A DNA stretch of 64,000 bases from Sphingomonas sp. PP-CC-1A-547 (GCF_003610375.1 NZ_RAPZ01000010.1:718161-782160), one strand, 5' to 3'; positions 20,768-30,790 are shown, counted from the stretch's first letter. Numbers and translations: made by a program. The notes: a model not told the origin generated them from the letters alone.

Positions 20768-21040
20768 TCAACTAGCGTTAGTCGAGCGCTTGTACTGGAG
20801 GATCCAGCCTACCAAGCCGCCCGGCACGCCGCCTACTAGCGAGAAGAGCGCGTAGAAGGTGATCGCTATCTTCTGGGGTTCTTCGCCCACGCCGCGGGGT
20901 TCGATGCCGAAGACGTAGATCGCGGTCAGTAGTGCGACGACCACCGGCCATAGGAAGCCGGCGATCATCGGTTGGAAGCGCGTCAGCAGCCCCACCGCGA
21001 CGGGCACGAGGAACCCGATCGCGATGATGGCCCAGGTCAT
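20768..21040 (-). CDS. small membrane protein of unknown function
   Basis: 90 residues with three hydrophobic segments (about 3-20, 26-45 and 60-82), the last followed by a short basic tail, so an inner-membrane protein. Its ATG overlaps the sdhA TAA by one base (TAATG), so it is translationally coupled to the succinate dehydrogenase operon sdhC-sdhD-sdhA. It does not resemble SdhE, which is soluble. Whether it is a complex II accessory protein or just a passenger cannot be told from sequence. Confidence 0.7.
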   Translation of the reverse strand: MTWAIIAIGFLVPVAVGLLTRFQPMIAGFLWPVVVALLTAIYVFGIEPRGVGEEPQKIAITFYALFSLVGGVPGGLVGWILQYKRSTNAS

Positions 21041-22839
21041 TAATATACCCGCTTCTTGGGCTTGATGTAGTCGATGTCGTCGGTGAGCGTGTAGTCGTGG
21101 ACCGGGCGGAAATCGATCTTGGTCTCGCCGCCCTTACCGCCCCAGCCGTTGAAGGTCGTGATGGTGTGCTTCATCCAGTTCGCGTCGTCGCGCTCGGGGA
21201 AATCCTCGTGCATGTGCGCGCCGCGCGACTCGGTGCGGTTGGCCGCCGAGTTCATCGTCACGACCGCCTGGCCGATCAGATTGTCGAGCTCCATCGTCTC
21301 GACCAGATCGGTGTTCCAGATCATGCTGCGATCCTTCACCGCGACGTCGGTCATCCGGCTGTAGATCCCGGCCATCTTCTCGACGCCCTGGTTGAGCAGC
21401 TCGGTGTCGCGGAACACCGCGCAATGCTTCTGCATGGTCTGCTGCATGTCGAGACGGATCTGCGCGGTCGGCGAACCGCCGCTCGCGTTGCGGAAATGGT
21501 CGAGACGCGTCAGCGCGAGATCTTCCGACCCCTTGGGCAGCGGCGCGTGCGCCGTACCGGGCTTCAGCGTGTCCTTGATCCGCAGGCCGGTCGCGCGGCC
21601 GAACACCACGAGATCGATCAGGCTGTTCGAACCAAGGCGGTTGGCGCCGTGGACCGAGACGCACGCGGCCTCGCCAACCGCGAACAGGCCGGGGACGACT
21701 GCGTCGGGGTTGCCGTCGACGAGGTTGACGACCTCACCGTGGAAGTTGGTCGGGATGCCGCCCATGTTGTAGTGCACGGTCGGCGTGACCGGCAGCGGCT
21801 GACGCGTGAGATCGACGCCGGCGAAGACTTTCCCAGTCTCGGTGATGCCCGGCAGGCGCTCGGCGAGCACCTTGGGATCGATGTGATCGAGGTGCAGGAA
21901 GATGTGGTCGCCGTTCTTGCCGACGCCGCGGCCTTCGCGCATTTCGAGCGCCATCGAGCGGCTGACGACGTCGCGCGAGGCGAGGTCCTTCGCCGACGGG
22001 GCATAGCGCTCCATGAAGCGCTCGCCCTCGGAGTTGGTCAGGTAACCGCCCTCACCGCGTGCGCCCTCGGTGATGAGAACGCCTGCGCCGTAGATGCCGG
22101 TCGGGTGGAACTGGACGAACTCCATGTCCTGCAACGGAAGCCCGGCACGAAGCACCATCGCGTTGCCGTCGCCGGTGCAGGTGTGCGCCGAGGTCGCCGA
22201 AAAATAGACGCGGCCGTAACCGCCGGTGGCGAGCACGGTCTGGTGGCTGCGGAAGCGGTGGATCGAGCCGTCTTCCATGCACAGCGCGATGACGCCGCGG
22301 CAGACGCCGTTTTCCATGATCAGGTCGAGCGCGAAATACTCGACGAAGAAGTCCGTGTTGTACTTCAGGCTCTGCTGATACAGCGCGTGGAGCATCGCGT
22401 GGCCGGTGCGATCGGCGGCGGCAGCGGTGCGCTGGACCGGAGGACCCTCGCCCATGTTCTGCATGTGACCGCCGAACGGACGCTGATAGATCGTGCCGTT
22501 CTCGTTACGGCTGAACGGCATGCCGGCGTGTTCGAGCTCGTAGACCGCCTGCGGGGCTTCGCGGCACAGATACTCGATCGCGTCCTGGTCGCCGAGCCAG
22601 TCGGAACCCTTGACGGTGTCGAACATGTGCCAGGTCCAGTGATCCGGCGAGTTGTTGCCGAGCGAGGCGGCGATGCCGCCCTGTGCGGCGACGGTGTGCG
22701 AACGGGTCGGGAAGACCTTGGTGATGCACGCGGTCTTCAGGCCGCTCTCGGCGATGCCCATCGTCGCGCGCAGGCCGGAGCCGCCGGCACCGACGACGAC
22801 CGCATCATAGGTATGATCGATGATCTTGTAGGCAGACAT
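21040..22839 (-). CDS. sdhA: succinate dehydrogenase flavoprotein subunit
   Basis: Catalytic subunit of complex II, oxidising succinate to fumarate with covalent FAD. 599 residues. The N-terminal FAD fold is [15 protein letters not shown] (about 15-29). The flavin-linked His lies in [15 protein letters not shown] near residue 47. Substrate residues are in the capping domain, and the C-terminal region [14 protein letters not shown] is the usual SdhA signature. Overlaps sdhD at its start (last base of the sdhD stop) and the small membrane protein at its end. Confidence 0.98.
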   Translation of the reverse strand: MSAYKIIDHTYDAVVVGAGGSGLRATMGIAESGLKTACITKVFPTRSHTVAAQGGIAASLGNNSPDHWTWHMFDTVKGSDWLGDQDAIEYLCREAPQAVYELEHAGMPFSRNENGTIYQRPFGGHMQNMGEGPPVQRTAAAADRTGHAMLHALYQQSLKYNTDFFVEYFALDLIMENGVCRGVIALCMEDGSIHRFRSHQTVLATGGYGRVYFSATSAHTCTGDGNAMVLRAGLPLQDMEFVQFHPTGIYGAGVLITEGARGEGGYLTNSEGERFMERYAPSAKDLASRDVVSRSMALEMREGRGVGKNGDHIFLHLDHIDPKVLAERLPGITETGKVFAGVDLTRQPLPVTPTVHYNMGGIPTNFHGEVVNLVDGNPDAVVPGLFAVGEAACVSVHGANRLGSNSLIDLVVFGRATGLRIKDTLKPGTAHAPLPKGSEDLALTRLDHFRNASGGSPTAQIRLDMQQTMQKHCAVFRDTELLNQGVEKMAGIYSRMTDVAVKDRSMIWNTDLVETMELDNLIGQAVVTMNSAANRTESRGAHMHEDFPERDDANWMKHTITTFNGWGGKGGETKIDFRPVHDYTLTDDIDYIKPKKRVY

Positions 22840-23225
22840 CAGGCGGGGGCTCCGGAGAAGGCGACCTTCAGGATCGCGAACAGGGCGATGCCGCCCAGCG
22901 TGAAGGTGAACAGGTTGAGGAGGATCATCGTCACGACACGGCTCTCGCCATGCTGGTAATCCTCGATCACGACCTGCAGACCGAGACGGAAGTGATAGAA
23001 CACCGACAGGATCAGCAGCGCCATCGGCACCGCGACCCAGGCCGACTGCAGCCAGAGGTGGACGGCGGCGTAATCATAGCCGGGCATCCGCGCGACCGAG
23101 ATCATCAGCCAGAGCATGAGGAACAGGTTCGAGCCCGCCGTCAGGCGCTGCTGCCACCAGTGATGCGCGCCGTGCTTGGCGCTGCCCAGGCCGCGGACGC
23201 GACCGATTGCCGTACCCGAACCCAT
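22839..23225 (-). CDS. sdhD: succinate dehydrogenase membrane anchor subunit
   Basis: 128 residues with three hydrophobic helices: about 32-48, 60-82 and 100-122. Typical SdhD residues are present, including the heme/quinone-proximal stretch [18 protein letters not shown]. Begins at an ATG (23225-23223) that overlaps the sdhC TAA by one base and ends overlapping sdhA. A longer frame opening at 23582 runs through sdhC and was rejected. Confidence 0.95.
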   Translation of the reverse strand: MGSGTAIGRVRGLGSAKHGAHHWWQQRLTAGSNLFLMLWLMISVARMPGYDYAAVHLWLQSAWVAVPMALLILSVFYHFRLGLQVVIEDYQHGESRVVTMILLNLFTFTLGGIALFAILKVAFSGAPA

Positions 23226-23635
23226 TACTTGATCCCCATGTAGAGCCAGAACACGACCGTCAGCGCGACCGAAGCGATCATCGTCGCGATCGCGCCCATC
23301 TTGTTGCGCTTCAGTTCGTAGCCGGCGCCGATATCGAGCACCATGTGCCGGATGCCGGTCATCATGTGCTGGAACAGCGACAGCGTCAGCCCGACCGCGA
23401 CGACATAGCCGAGGATGTTGAGCCGGCCGGTGTCGGTGGTGAACACGTCGACAAAGGTCGCATAGGCCTGATCGCCCGCGGCGATCGCGGCGAGCCACCA
23501 GACGAGCAGGATGCTGCCGACGGTCGCCATCCCGCTGCCGGTCACGCGGTGCAGGATCGAGACCAGCATGTGCGGGCCCCATTTATAGACCTGCAGATGG
23601 GGAGAAAGCGGGCGTGCCGGGTTGCGCGATGCCAA
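23225..23635 (-). CDS. sdhC: succinate dehydrogenase cytochrome b556 subunit
   Basis: 136 residues from a TTG at 23635, which follows a GAGGA Shine-Dalgarno with 8-base spacing. The longer ATG frame from 23800 lacks family similarity over its first 55 residues. It starts with the family hallmark NPARPLSPHLQVYKWG, then SILHRVTGSG and three membrane helices. The heme-ligand His lies in the FQHMMTGIRHMVLD region near the start of helix 2. First gene of sdhC-sdhD-sdhA, divergent from the chemoreceptor gene. Confidence 0.93.
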   Translation of the reverse strand: MASRNPARPLSPHLQVYKWGPHMLVSILHRVTGSGMATVGSILLVWWLAAIAAGDQAYATFVDVFTTDTGRLNILGYVVAVGLTLSLFQHMMTGIRHMVLDIGAGYELKRNKMGAIATMIASVALTVVFWLYMGIK

Positions 23636-23887
23636 GGGCGGAGTCCTCGAACCAGAAGATGACGAACCAAGAACAGCTTGGTCCAGAATATATAGATTGG
23701 GCGACCTATTAGCCACCGCGTGCTGCGATGCAACCCATTGGGGCCGGCCCGATAACCCATGACACCACGCGCGTGATGCCGTGCGGGACACGATGGCCAT
23801 GCACGTGACGTGACGTCGATCCCTAACCAGCCCTTAAGACATGGCGTGTAGCGATGGCGTCGTACATTCGATCCGGAGTTCACCGTC

Positions 23888-25246
23888 TTGACCACCAACG
23901 ACCTGCCGGCCCCCGGCTCGATCGCGGCTTCCGTCGACCTGATGGCGCGGCTGCGGGTGTTCGATTTCGACGGATCGCTGACCGGCGCGAGCCGCGAAGT
24001 CTGGGCCGCGCTGGCGCCCGAGATCACGCATGTGTCCAGGGCGTTCTGGGAACAGTGGCTGCAGTGTTTTTCCGACGAACGGATCTGGGCGCCGCACGAA
24101 ACCGACCAGATGATCGAGATCGGTTGCACGTTCCTGCGCAATCGCTTCCTGGACACGAGTGGACGCGCCTGGATCGAATCGATCGAGCGGTCGGTCGCGA
24201 CGGCGTATGTCGCCGACGTATCGCCGATGGCGCTGCTGTCGATGATCAGCGCGAGCGACCGCGCCGCGCTCGACGTGTTGATGCGGCGGGTCGATCGGTC
24301 GGATCCGAAGCTGCCGGTATTCATCGACACGCTGATGCGGCTGTCGGCGCTGGAGGGCGAGATCACCGTCGCGATCTATAACCGGTACCAGATGCATACC
24401 GCGCAGGTCGCGCGCGATACGCTGGCGGCGGAATTCCGCGACGGCATCGCGGCAATGGTCGAGACCGCGACCGACGAGGGGCATATGCTGCGCGAACAGG
24501 CGCTGCGCAGCTCGGCGTCGACCCGCGCGGTGCTTGGCAAGGCAAGCGAAGTCGCGGCCGCCGCAGAGCAATCCGCGGTGGCGATGCGCGAAGCGGCGCA
24601 GACCGCCGCCGGCCTGATCCGCGCGATCGAGGATGCGCGGACCGAAGTAGAGGCCGCGGCCGAGATCGCCAATCGGGCATCGGCACAGGCTGGCCAGGCG
24701 GTCGGCATGTCGGAAACGCTGAGCGATCATGCGAAGTCGATCGAGTCGATCCTGGGGCTGATCCGCGACATTGCCGGGCAGACCAACCTGCTCGCGCTGA
24801 ACGCGACGATCGAGGCGGCGCGCGCGGGCGATGCCGGGCGCGGGTTCGCGGTGGTGGCGCAGGAGGTGAAGAGCCTCGCCAACCAGACCGCGCGGGCGAC
24901 CGACGACATCGCCGCGAAAATCGCCGCGATTCAGTCGGCGACGCGCTCGACCGTGGAGACGAATGCGTCGATCAAGTCGACGGTGGCCGAGGTTCAGGAA
25001 AGCGCCGACCGCATTCGTTACGCGATGGAGGCGCAGGCGCAGACGGTGACCGCGATCACCGCGGCGGTAGACGAGACCGCGCTGGCGGCGGATTCGATGT
25101 CCAACACGATCGCCGCGATCCGCGAGGATACCGAGACGGTCGCGACCGAGATCGACGGGGTGGGTCGCGGGTTCGACGTGCTCGACGGGCGGCTCAGCAA
25201 CCTGAAGAACAGCGCGGGCGATTTCGTCGCCAAAGTCGCCGCATAG
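23888..25246 (+). CDS. soluble methyl-accepting chemotaxis protein 1
   Basis: 452 residues from a TTG at 23888 with GGAG 9 bases upstream. No transmembrane segment. The N-terminal 170 or so residues are helical and loosely resemble protoglobin sensor domains, but I see no obvious proximal-heme His. A linker and the MCP signalling domain (about 210-440) follow. Its hairpin tip [20 protein letters not shown] is intact near residue 293. Probably a cytoplasmic sensor feeding CheA. Tandem with a paralogue at 25258. Confidence 0.88.
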   Translation: MTTNDLPAPGSIAASVDLMARLRVFDFDGSLTGASREVWAALAPEITHVSRAFWEQWLQCFSDERIWAPHETDQMIEIGCTFLRNRFLDTSGRAWIESIERSVATAYVADVSPMALLSMISASDRAALDVLMRRVDRSDPKLPVFIDTLMRLSALEGEITVAIYNRYQMHTAQVARDTLAAEFRDGIAAMVETATDEGHMLREQALRSSASTRAVLGKASEVAAAAEQSAVAMREAAQTAAGLIRAIEDARTEVEAAAEIANRASAQAGQAVGMSETLSDHAKSIESILGLIRDIAGQTNLLALNATIEAARAGDAGRGFAVVAQEVKSLANQTARATDDIAAKIAAIQSATRSTVETNASIKSTVAEVQESADRIRYAMEAQAQTVTAITAAVDETALAADSMSNTIAAIREDTETVATEIDGVGRGFDVLDGRLSNLKNSAGDFVAKVAA

Positions 25247-25257
25247 GCGATCGAGCG

Positions 25258-26622
25258 ATGACGAGTGTGACTAACGTTGTGGCCATGCCTGCGCGGGGCC
25301 GAACGCTGCGCGACCGGGTTCGCGATTACGACTGGGATGGGTTGATCGAGCCGGCGTGCGCGACGCTGAGCGCGCTGTTGGACGAGGACGATCACCGGCG
25401 GATCGGCGAGATGTTCTGGCGACACTATCTGTCTCTGGACGCGGTCCGCCACATCGCATCGCAGATCACGCCGGAGCGGCTCGAACGCCGGATCGCCCAG
25501 AGCGCGACCTATGCGCGGATGCGGTACCTGTCGCCCTACGACCAGACGTGGGAAGCGATGGCGATCGCCTATGCCGATGAATCGCGACGGTCGGGAATAC
25601 CGTTGCCCGCTTTGCTGTCGGCGGCGGCGTTCGCGCACAGCGCGACGCTCCACCTGATCGTCGATCGCGCCGGCACCGATGCCGCGACGATGCGGATTGT
25701 CGCCGACGTGGTGCAGCGGATCGCGCTGATCGAGGCGGACATCATGGTCTCGCACCTGAGCGCGACCGATGCGGCGGCGGCGCAGGCGGAGCGCCGAACG
25801 CGCGCATCGGACTTTCGCGGCAGTATTGCCGAGTCGATCGAGCATACCGCGCTCTTGGGTACGCGCATCCACGTGCAGGCGGCGAGTGCAGCGGCCTCGA
25901 CCCGCGGTATCCTCGGCAAGGCGAGCGAGGTCGCGGCGGCGGCGGAACAGTCCGCACTGGCGATGCGCGAGGCGGCACAGACCTCCGCGGGATTGATCCG
26001 AGCGATTGAGACCGCGCGCAACGAAGTCGAGGTGGCGGCCGGGATCGCCGATCGCGCCTGTGCACAGACCGGTGAGGCGGTCGGCATGTCGGCGGCGCTC
26101 AGCGAGCATGCGAAGTCGATCGAATCGATCCTCGGGCTGATCCGCAGCATCGCGGGACAGACCAACCTGCTTGCGCTGAACGCGACGATCGAAGCGGCGC
26201 GGGCCGGCCATGCCGGGCGCGGGTTCGCAGTGGTGGCGCAGGAAGTGAAGTCGCTCGCCAGCCAGACCGCGCGGGCGACCGACGACATCGCCGCGAAGAT
26301 CGCCGCGATCCAGGCGGCGACGGCGGCGACGGTCGCGACCAACGCCGGGATCAAGGCGACCGTCGGCGAGGTAAGGGACAGCGCAGACCGCATACGGCAT
26401 GCGATGGAGGTACAGGCGCACACCGTGACTGCGATCACCGCGGCCGTCGACGAGACCGCGCTGGCAGCGGACACGATGTCGTCCACGATCGCGACGATCC
26501 GCGCGGATACGGAGGCGGTGGCAATCGAGATCGACCGGCTGGGTTACGCGTTCGGCGAGGTGGACGACCAGCTGGGCGTGCTGCGCGGTGCCGCGGACGG
26601 GTTTTCGGCTAGCGTGGCGTGA
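25258..26622 (+). CDS. soluble methyl-accepting chemotaxis protein 2
   Basis: 454 residues, ATG 12 bases after the previous stop. The MCP domain (about 215-445) is highly similar to the neighbour, with hairpin [20 protein letters not shown]. The N-terminal helical sensor differs far more. The pattern is a tandem duplication with divergent input domains. No transmembrane segment, and no cheW, cheA or cheY gene nearby in this window. Confidence 0.88.
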   Translation: MTSVTNVVAMPARGRTLRDRVRDYDWDGLIEPACATLSALLDEDDHRRIGEMFWRHYLSLDAVRHIASQITPERLERRIAQSATYARMRYLSPYDQTWEAMAIAYADESRRSGIPLPALLSAAAFAHSATLHLIVDRAGTDAATMRIVADVVQRIALIEADIMVSHLSATDAAAAQAERRTRASDFRGSIAESIEHTALLGTRIHVQAASAAASTRGILGKASEVAAAAEQSALAMREAAQTSAGLIRAIETARNEVEVAAGIADRACAQTGEAVGMSAALSEHAKSIESILGLIRSIAGQTNLLALNATIEAARAGHAGRGFAVVAQEVKSLASQTARATDDIAAKIAAIQAATAATVATNAGIKATVGEVRDSADRIRHAMEVQAHTVTAITAAVDETALAADTMSSTIATIRADTEAVAIEIDRLGYAFGEVDDQLGVLRGAADGFSASVA

Positions 26623-26650
26623 GGGCGGTCTAAGGGAGAAAGCGTAGGGT

Positions 26651-26832
26651 GGTTCACGCGGAGGCGCGGAGACGCGGAGATGCGGAGATGCGGAGATGCG
26701 GAGATGCGGAGATGCGGAGATGCGGAGGGTCTGGCGGAACCGGAGGTTCTTCAAAACTCTCGTTGGGGGGGGCAGTTCGCCTGATCGACACGCACCCTCT
26801 CCGCGTCTCCGCGTCTCCGCGTGAACCATTCC
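26651..26832. repeat. GGTTCACGCGGAG repeat element with 8-base tandem array
   Basis: From 26658 to 26729 nine units with 8-base period (GCGGAGGC, GCGGAGAC, six perfect GCGGAGAT, GCGGAGGG). The flanks GGTTCACGCGGAG and, near 26820, CTCCGCGTGAACC form an inverted pair. Confidence 0.88.
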
Positions 26833-26879
26833 TTCTCCGGCTTGGTGACGGATACGGCCTGCGGCGCTAGAGCACTGAC

Positions 26880-27569
26880 ATGACTATTCTTCTAACCGGC
26901 TCCAGTCGCGGTATCGGCGCGGCTATTCATGCGGCGCTGATCGACGTGGGCGCCTCCGTCATTGGGCATGGGACCGCCAGCGGTATCCCGGCCGACTTTA
27001 GCGATCCTGCGGGGCCGACTGCGTTGTGGAACGCGGCGCTGGAACAGGCTGGCGGTACGATCGATGTGTTGATCAACAATGCTGGCGTGTTCGAGGCGGC
27101 ACCGCTCGCCGACGACGACTGGACCGCGCAGTGGGAGCGGACGATGCGGATCAACCTGACCGCGTCGGCCGAGCTTTGTCGGTTGGCGGTGCTGCACTGG
27201 CAGGCTCGGGGTGTCGGCGGGAGGATCGTCAATATCGCTAGCCGGGCGGCGTATCGCGGGGATTCGCCTGCGCATTGGCATTATGCCGCGTCGAAGGCGG
27301 GAATGGTGGCGATGACCAAGACGATCGCCCGGGGATATGCTCGGGAGGGCATCCTCGCGTTTGCCGTGTGTCCGGGGTTCACGATGACCGGGATGGCGGA
27401 GGACTATCTGTCGAGCCGGGGCGGAGATGCGTTGCTGGCGGACATTCCGCTCGGGCGGGTTGCGGCGCCTGACGAGATCGCGGCGGCGGCGAAGTTTTTG
27501 GCGCTGGAGGCGCCGGCTTCGATGACGGGGTCGGTGATCGACGTGAATGGGGCGAGCTATGTCCGATAG
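26880..27569 (+). CDS. SDR-family oxidoreductase
   Basis: 229 residues. N-terminal NAD(P)-binding GSSRGIGAAI (about 7-16), the NNAG motif (VLINNAGVF, near 64), the catalytic Ser (NIASRA), and the YxxxK pair (YAASK near 138) are all present, so the enzyme should be active. PGFTMTGM is the usual cofactor-loop segment. Substrate unknown. The stop overlaps the prmA start (27559), so the two genes are translationally coupled. Confidence 0.9.
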   Translation: MTILLTGSSRGIGAAIHAALIDVGASVIGHGTASGIPADFSDPAGPTALWNAALEQAGGTIDVLINNAGVFEAAPLADDDWTAQWERTMRINLTASAELCRLAVLHWQARGVGGRIVNIASRAAYRGDSPAHWHYAASKAGMVAMTKTIARGYAREGILAFAVCPGFTMTGMAEDYLSSRGGDALLADIPLGRVAAPDEIAAAAKFLALEAPASMTGSVIDVNGASYVR

Positions 27570-28494
27570 TTGGAAACTCACCCTGCCCTGCACGCGCGCG
27601 GAGGCGGAGGCGATCGATGCTGCCGACGACCTGACGATCGATGGCGTGTTGATGACCACCGAGGAGATCGAGGATGACGTCGAGTCGTGGCGGCTCGATG
27701 CGTATTTCGAGCATGAGCCGGCGGCCGACACGGTCGCGGCGGTGCGCGCGCTGGTGCCTAGTGCGGCCGGGGCCGAAATCGCGGTTGAGCGGTTGGGCGA
27801 TGCGGACTGGGTGACGATGAGCCAGGCTGGGCTCGAGCCTTTGTTGGTCGGGCGGTTCTTTGTGCATACCGGCGCGCATGCGGGCGCGGTGCCGGCAGAC
27901 AAGCAGGCGTTCCTGATCGAGGCAAGCCGGGCGTTCGGGACGGGGCATCATGAGACGACCAGCGGGTGTCTGGCGATGCTCGACGGGTTGGCGGATGCGT
28001 CGTTTGCCAACGTGATCGATATCGGGACGGGGACGGGGTTGCTGGCGTTTGCGGCGGCGCATCTCTGGCCTGGGGCCAAGGTGATGGGGACGGATATCGA
28101 TCCGGTCTCGATCGACGTGACGGCGGAGAATGCGGCGCTCAACGGGGTCGAGGGGATCGATCTGGTCGTGGCGGACGGTACGCTGGACGATGCGATCGTG
28201 GTTCGGGCGCCGTATGATCTGGTGATCGCGAATATTCTTGCCGGGCCGCTGGTGTCTATGGCGCCGGAGATCGCGTCTATTTCCGATGTGGGGGCGACGA
28301 TTGTTCTTGCCGGGTTGCTGGAGACTCAGCGGGCTGGGGTTGTCGCGGCGTATGAGGCTTGTGGGTGTTCGCTCGAGGCGGTCGACCGGCGGGGGGATTG
28401 GAGTGTGCTTCGGTTGCGCGCTGGGGCGGTGAGGTTCGTGGCGGAGGGGCCGTTCGACCCGAAGGGGCGCGATGGGTGGGCGTTGGATATTTGA
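27559..28494 (+). CDS. prmA: ribosomal protein L11 methyltransferase
   Basis: Transfers methyl groups from SAM to L11. From the ATG at 27559 (inside the SDR gene, which ends at 27569) it has 311 residues. The N-terminal substrate-recognition domain is followed by a Rossmann-type methyltransferase: VIDIGTGTGLLAFAAAH (motif I), DIDPVSIDVTAENA, and NILAGPL (motif IV, the NPPY counterpart in PrmA). Assignment is by domain pattern. Confidence 0.92.
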   Translation: MSDSWKLTLPCTRAEAEAIDAADDLTIDGVLMTTEEIEDDVESWRLDAYFEHEPAADTVAAVRALVPSAAGAEIAVERLGDADWVTMSQAGLEPLLVGRFFVHTGAHAGAVPADKQAFLIEASRAFGTGHHETTSGCLAMLDGLADASFANVIDIGTGTGLLAFAAAHLWPGAKVMGTDIDPVSIDVTAENAALNGVEGIDLVVADGTLDDAIVVRAPYDLVIANILAGPLVSMAPEIASISDVGATIVLAGLLETQRAGVVAAYEACGCSLEAVDRRGDWSVLRLRAGAVRFVAEGPFDPKGRDGWALDI

Positions 28495-28521
28495 GGTAGC
28501 GTTGCCCTCTTCCAGAAGGAT

Positions 28522-28574
28522 GTTCCCCCGCGAAGGCGGGGGTCCAGTCTGGGCCCCCGCCTTCGCGGGGGAAC
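28522..28574. repeat. palindromic repeat family B, copy 2
   Basis: GTTCCCCCGCGAAGGCGGGGG and inverse, a near-perfect hairpin just after the prmA stop. Confidence 0.9.
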
Positions 28575-28611
28575 AAGTTGGTGAGGGTTGTCTTCACCCC
28601 ACCTCCGGCAC

Positions 28612-28702
28612 CCCCCCGGCGGAGGCGGGGCCCAGTTAAGTGAACCCTTGAGATAGAACCGCACCGCTATCCCAACTGGGCCCCGGCCTTCGCCGGGGTG
28701 GT
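28612..28702. repeat. palindromic repeat family A, copy 3
   Basis: Left arm CCCCCCGGCGGAGGCGGGGC, right arm GGCCTTCGCCGGGGTGGT, the left arm slightly decayed. Between prmA and phhA, which converge. Confidence 0.85.
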
Positions 28703-28737
28703 GGCCGCTCCTGGGTAGTGGCCTTTTTGAGCGAAGC

Positions 28738-29616
28738 TTATGCGGTCTCAGCGGACGCCTTCGACGTCGCGTACGCCTGCGTACCCTCGGTAATCACCAC
28801 ATCCCCCGGCTCGATCCGCGCGACGGGGATATCCGGAAGTGCCTTCAGCTCTTCGTACAGCGGCGCGAAGTCGGTCTCTACCGTCAGCCGCAACAGCTCC
28901 TCGAAGCTCGGAATGACGAAGTAGTTCTGCTGGAAATCGTCGATCCGGTACTCGGTCCGCATCACGCGGGCGAGGTCTAGCGCGATCCGGTTGGGGCTCG
29001 GATCGTCGAGCGCGAACCGCGTTTCCGCATAGCTGGAGACGATGCCCGACCCGTAGATGCGCAGGCCTTCGGGTTCGGCGATCAGGCCGAACTCGACTGT
29101 GTACCAGTAGAGCCGTCCCAAGTATTTCAGCGCGTCCAACCCCAGCGCACGCTGGCCGCCGCGGCCGTAGGCGGCGAGGTAATCCGCAAAGACCGGGTCC
29201 GCCAACATCGGGACGTGGCCGAACACGTCGTGGAAGACGTCGGGTTCCTGGAGGTAATCGAGCTGGTCGGGCCGGCGGATGAAATTGCCCGCGACGAACC
29301 GCCGGTTGGCCATGTGATCGAAGAACACGTCGTCGGGGACGAGGCCGGGGACCGCGACGACCGACCAGCCGGTGAGCTTGGTCAGGCGCTCGGACAGTTC
29401 CTCAAAATCGGGGATGCCGGGCTTCGACAGCTTCAGCACGTCGAGCCCGCGCAGCCATGCGTTCGAGGCGCGGCCGGGGAGCAGCTTCGACTGGCGCGCG
29501 AACAGCGTGTCCCAGGTCGCGTGATCCTCCGCGGTGTAATCCGCCCAGTTCTGCGGGATCGTCCAGTCGGGCGCGCCTTCGGGCGGGGTGCTCAGCACGT
29601 GTGTGTCATTGGCCAT
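28738..29616 (-). CDS. phhA: phenylalanine 4-hydroxylase
   Basis: Monomeric bacterial PheH that converts Phe to Tyr with tetrahydropterin and O2. 292 residues. The non-heme iron ligands are readable as His129 and His134 in PDVFHDVFGHVP and Glu175 in YWYTVEFGL. The N-terminal tail is short, without the ACT regulatory domain of animal enzymes, as usual for bacteria. On the minus strand, convergent with prmA. Confidence 0.96.
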   Translation of the reverse strand: MANDTHVLSTPPEGAPDWTIPQNWADYTAEDHATWDTLFARQSKLLPGRASNAWLRGLDVLKLSKPGIPDFEELSERLTKLTGWSVVAVPGLVPDDVFFDHMANRRFVAGNFIRRPDQLDYLQEPDVFHDVFGHVPMLADPVFADYLAAYGRGGQRALGLDALKYLGRLYWYTVEFGLIAEPEGLRIYGSGIVSSYAETRFALDDPSPNRIALDLARVMRTEYRIDDFQQNYFVIPSFEELLRLTVETDFAPLYEELKALPDIPVARIEPGDVVITEGTQAYATSKASAETA

Positions 29617-29638
29617 GCGGCTGGTCTAGCATGACGGA

Positions 29639-30304
29639 ATGAAGACGGAAACGCGTTGGGTTACATGGATTTTATGGGCAGTCGCTTCGCTGTTCGGGGT
29701 GGTTGCGAGCTATGCGGTGGCGGGGCTGGTCGGCGGGTCGATCCCGAGCAACCGCGGCTGGCGGGCGCCGGTCGAGGGCGTGCATATCTTCGTCGAGAGC
29801 AACGGCGTGCATACCGGGATCATCGTGCCGAAGATCGCGGCCGGCGTGGACTGGCGCGGGGTGGCTCGGGCGGAGGATCTGCGTGATCCGCGGTTTGGCG
29901 CATTCGATCATGTGGCGTTCGGGTGGGGAGAGAAGACGTTTTATCTGGAGACGCCGACCTGGGCGGACGTGAAGCTGCGAACCGTGGTTGCTTCGGCGAT
30001 CGGGAGCGATCGGACGTTGATGCATGTGGATCATCTGCCGAGGCCGCCTGCCGGGGATGGGGCTCGGGAGATCGTGGTGACGCCGGCGCAGTATCGGCGG
30101 CTGGCGGCGTATATCCGGGCTAGCTTTCGGGATGGGGGTGCGCGGTATCGGGGGTATGCTGGGTATGACGCGTTTTACGAGGCTGACGGGCGGTATAGCG
30201 CGGTGCGGACGTGTAATGCTTGGACGGGGGATGCGCTTCGGTTTGCGGGGGTTCGGGTTGGGCGGTGGACGCCGTTTCCGGTTACTGTGATGGGGTGGTT
30301 TTGA
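29639..30304 (+). CDS. DUF2459 / TIGR02117-family membrane-anchored protein
   Basis: 221 residues with one N-terminal membrane segment (about 8-30). The rest is the DUF2459 domain: IFVESNGVHTGIIVPK, HVAFGWGEKTFYLETPTW and RTCNAWTGDALRFAG (the latter with a conserved Cys and Asn) are the family's characteristic blocks. The function is unknown; the Cys/His pattern suggests a papain/NlpC-like fold, which I infer weakly. Divergent from phhA with 22 bases between start codons. Confidence 0.85.
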   Translation: MKTETRWVTWILWAVASLFGVVASYAVAGLVGGSIPSNRGWRAPVEGVHIFVESNGVHTGIIVPKIAAGVDWRGVARAEDLRDPRFGAFDHVAFGWGEKTFYLETPTWADVKLRTVVASAIGSDRTLMHVDHLPRPPAGDGAREIVVTPAQYRRLAAYIRASFRDGGARYRGYAGYDAFYEADGRYSAVRTCNAWTGDALRFAGVRVGRWTPFPVTVMGWF

Positions 30305-30311
30305 AGCTAAG

Positions 30312-30370
30312 CTTGTTCTCCCGCGAAGGCGGGAGTCCAGACTGGGCTCCCGCCTTCGCGGGAGAACAAG
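30312..30370. repeat. palindromic repeat family B, copy 3
   Basis: CTTGTTCTCCCGCGAAGGCGG and inverse, loop of a few bases; immediately beyond the DUF2459 gene. Confidence 0.9.
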
Positions 30371-30396
30371 GGAGTCAGGGAACATTGGCGTGGGGC

Positions 30397-30501
30397 ACCA
30401 CCCCGGCGGAGGCCGGGGTCCAGTTGGGGGACGTTGCTGACTGAGCGCAGCGCTACATTACTTCTGTTTCCCAACTGGGCCCCGGCCTTCGCCGGGGTGG
30501 T
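30397..30501. repeat. palindromic repeat family A, copy 4
   Basis: ACCACCCCGGCGGAGGCCGG with inverse at the right. Adjacent to family B copy 3. Confidence 0.9.
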
Positions 30502-30511
30502 AGAAGGGAGC

Positions 30512-30790
30512 TCAGTTTCCCGCGCGGTAGCCTTGGTACTGGCCGCATTCCGAACGCTGCGGGTCCTTCTTGCAACGTTTCGCCAGTTCCTTGCGCTGCT
30601 TGCCCTCTTCGGCTTCCTGCTTGCGCATCTTCTTGCCGTAGTTGCGATCCGATTCTTCCTGACTGGTCGTGGTCCAGTCGACCGCCTTGCCGGCGACCTG
30701 GAACGGTGCCTTCACGATCGAGGTTGCTGTGCTGATGCAGCCACTTACGAGGAACGGCAGGACCGCGAGTACGGGGAGGACTTTACGCAT
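30512..30790 (-). CDS. small predicted lipoprotein
   Basis: 92 residues. Lipobox LVSGC with Cys at residue 18 after a basic and hydrophobic leader (MRKVLPVLAVLPF). The mature part is short, highly charged (Lys/Glu/Gln-rich helix near 45-72) and contains two further Cys. I do not recognise a family. It starts right after the glycerophosphodiesterase stop codon, so the two genes are probably co-transcribed. Confidence 0.7.
   Translation of the reverse strand: MRKVLPVLAVLPFLVSGCISTATSIVKAPFQVAGKAVDWTTTSQEESDRNYGKKMRKQEAEEGKQRKELAKRCKKDPQRSECGQYQGYRAGN

Noticed and set aside
26658..26729. CRISPR or coding repeats
   Set aside because: Same reasoning: 8-base tandem units, no spacers, no cas genes.
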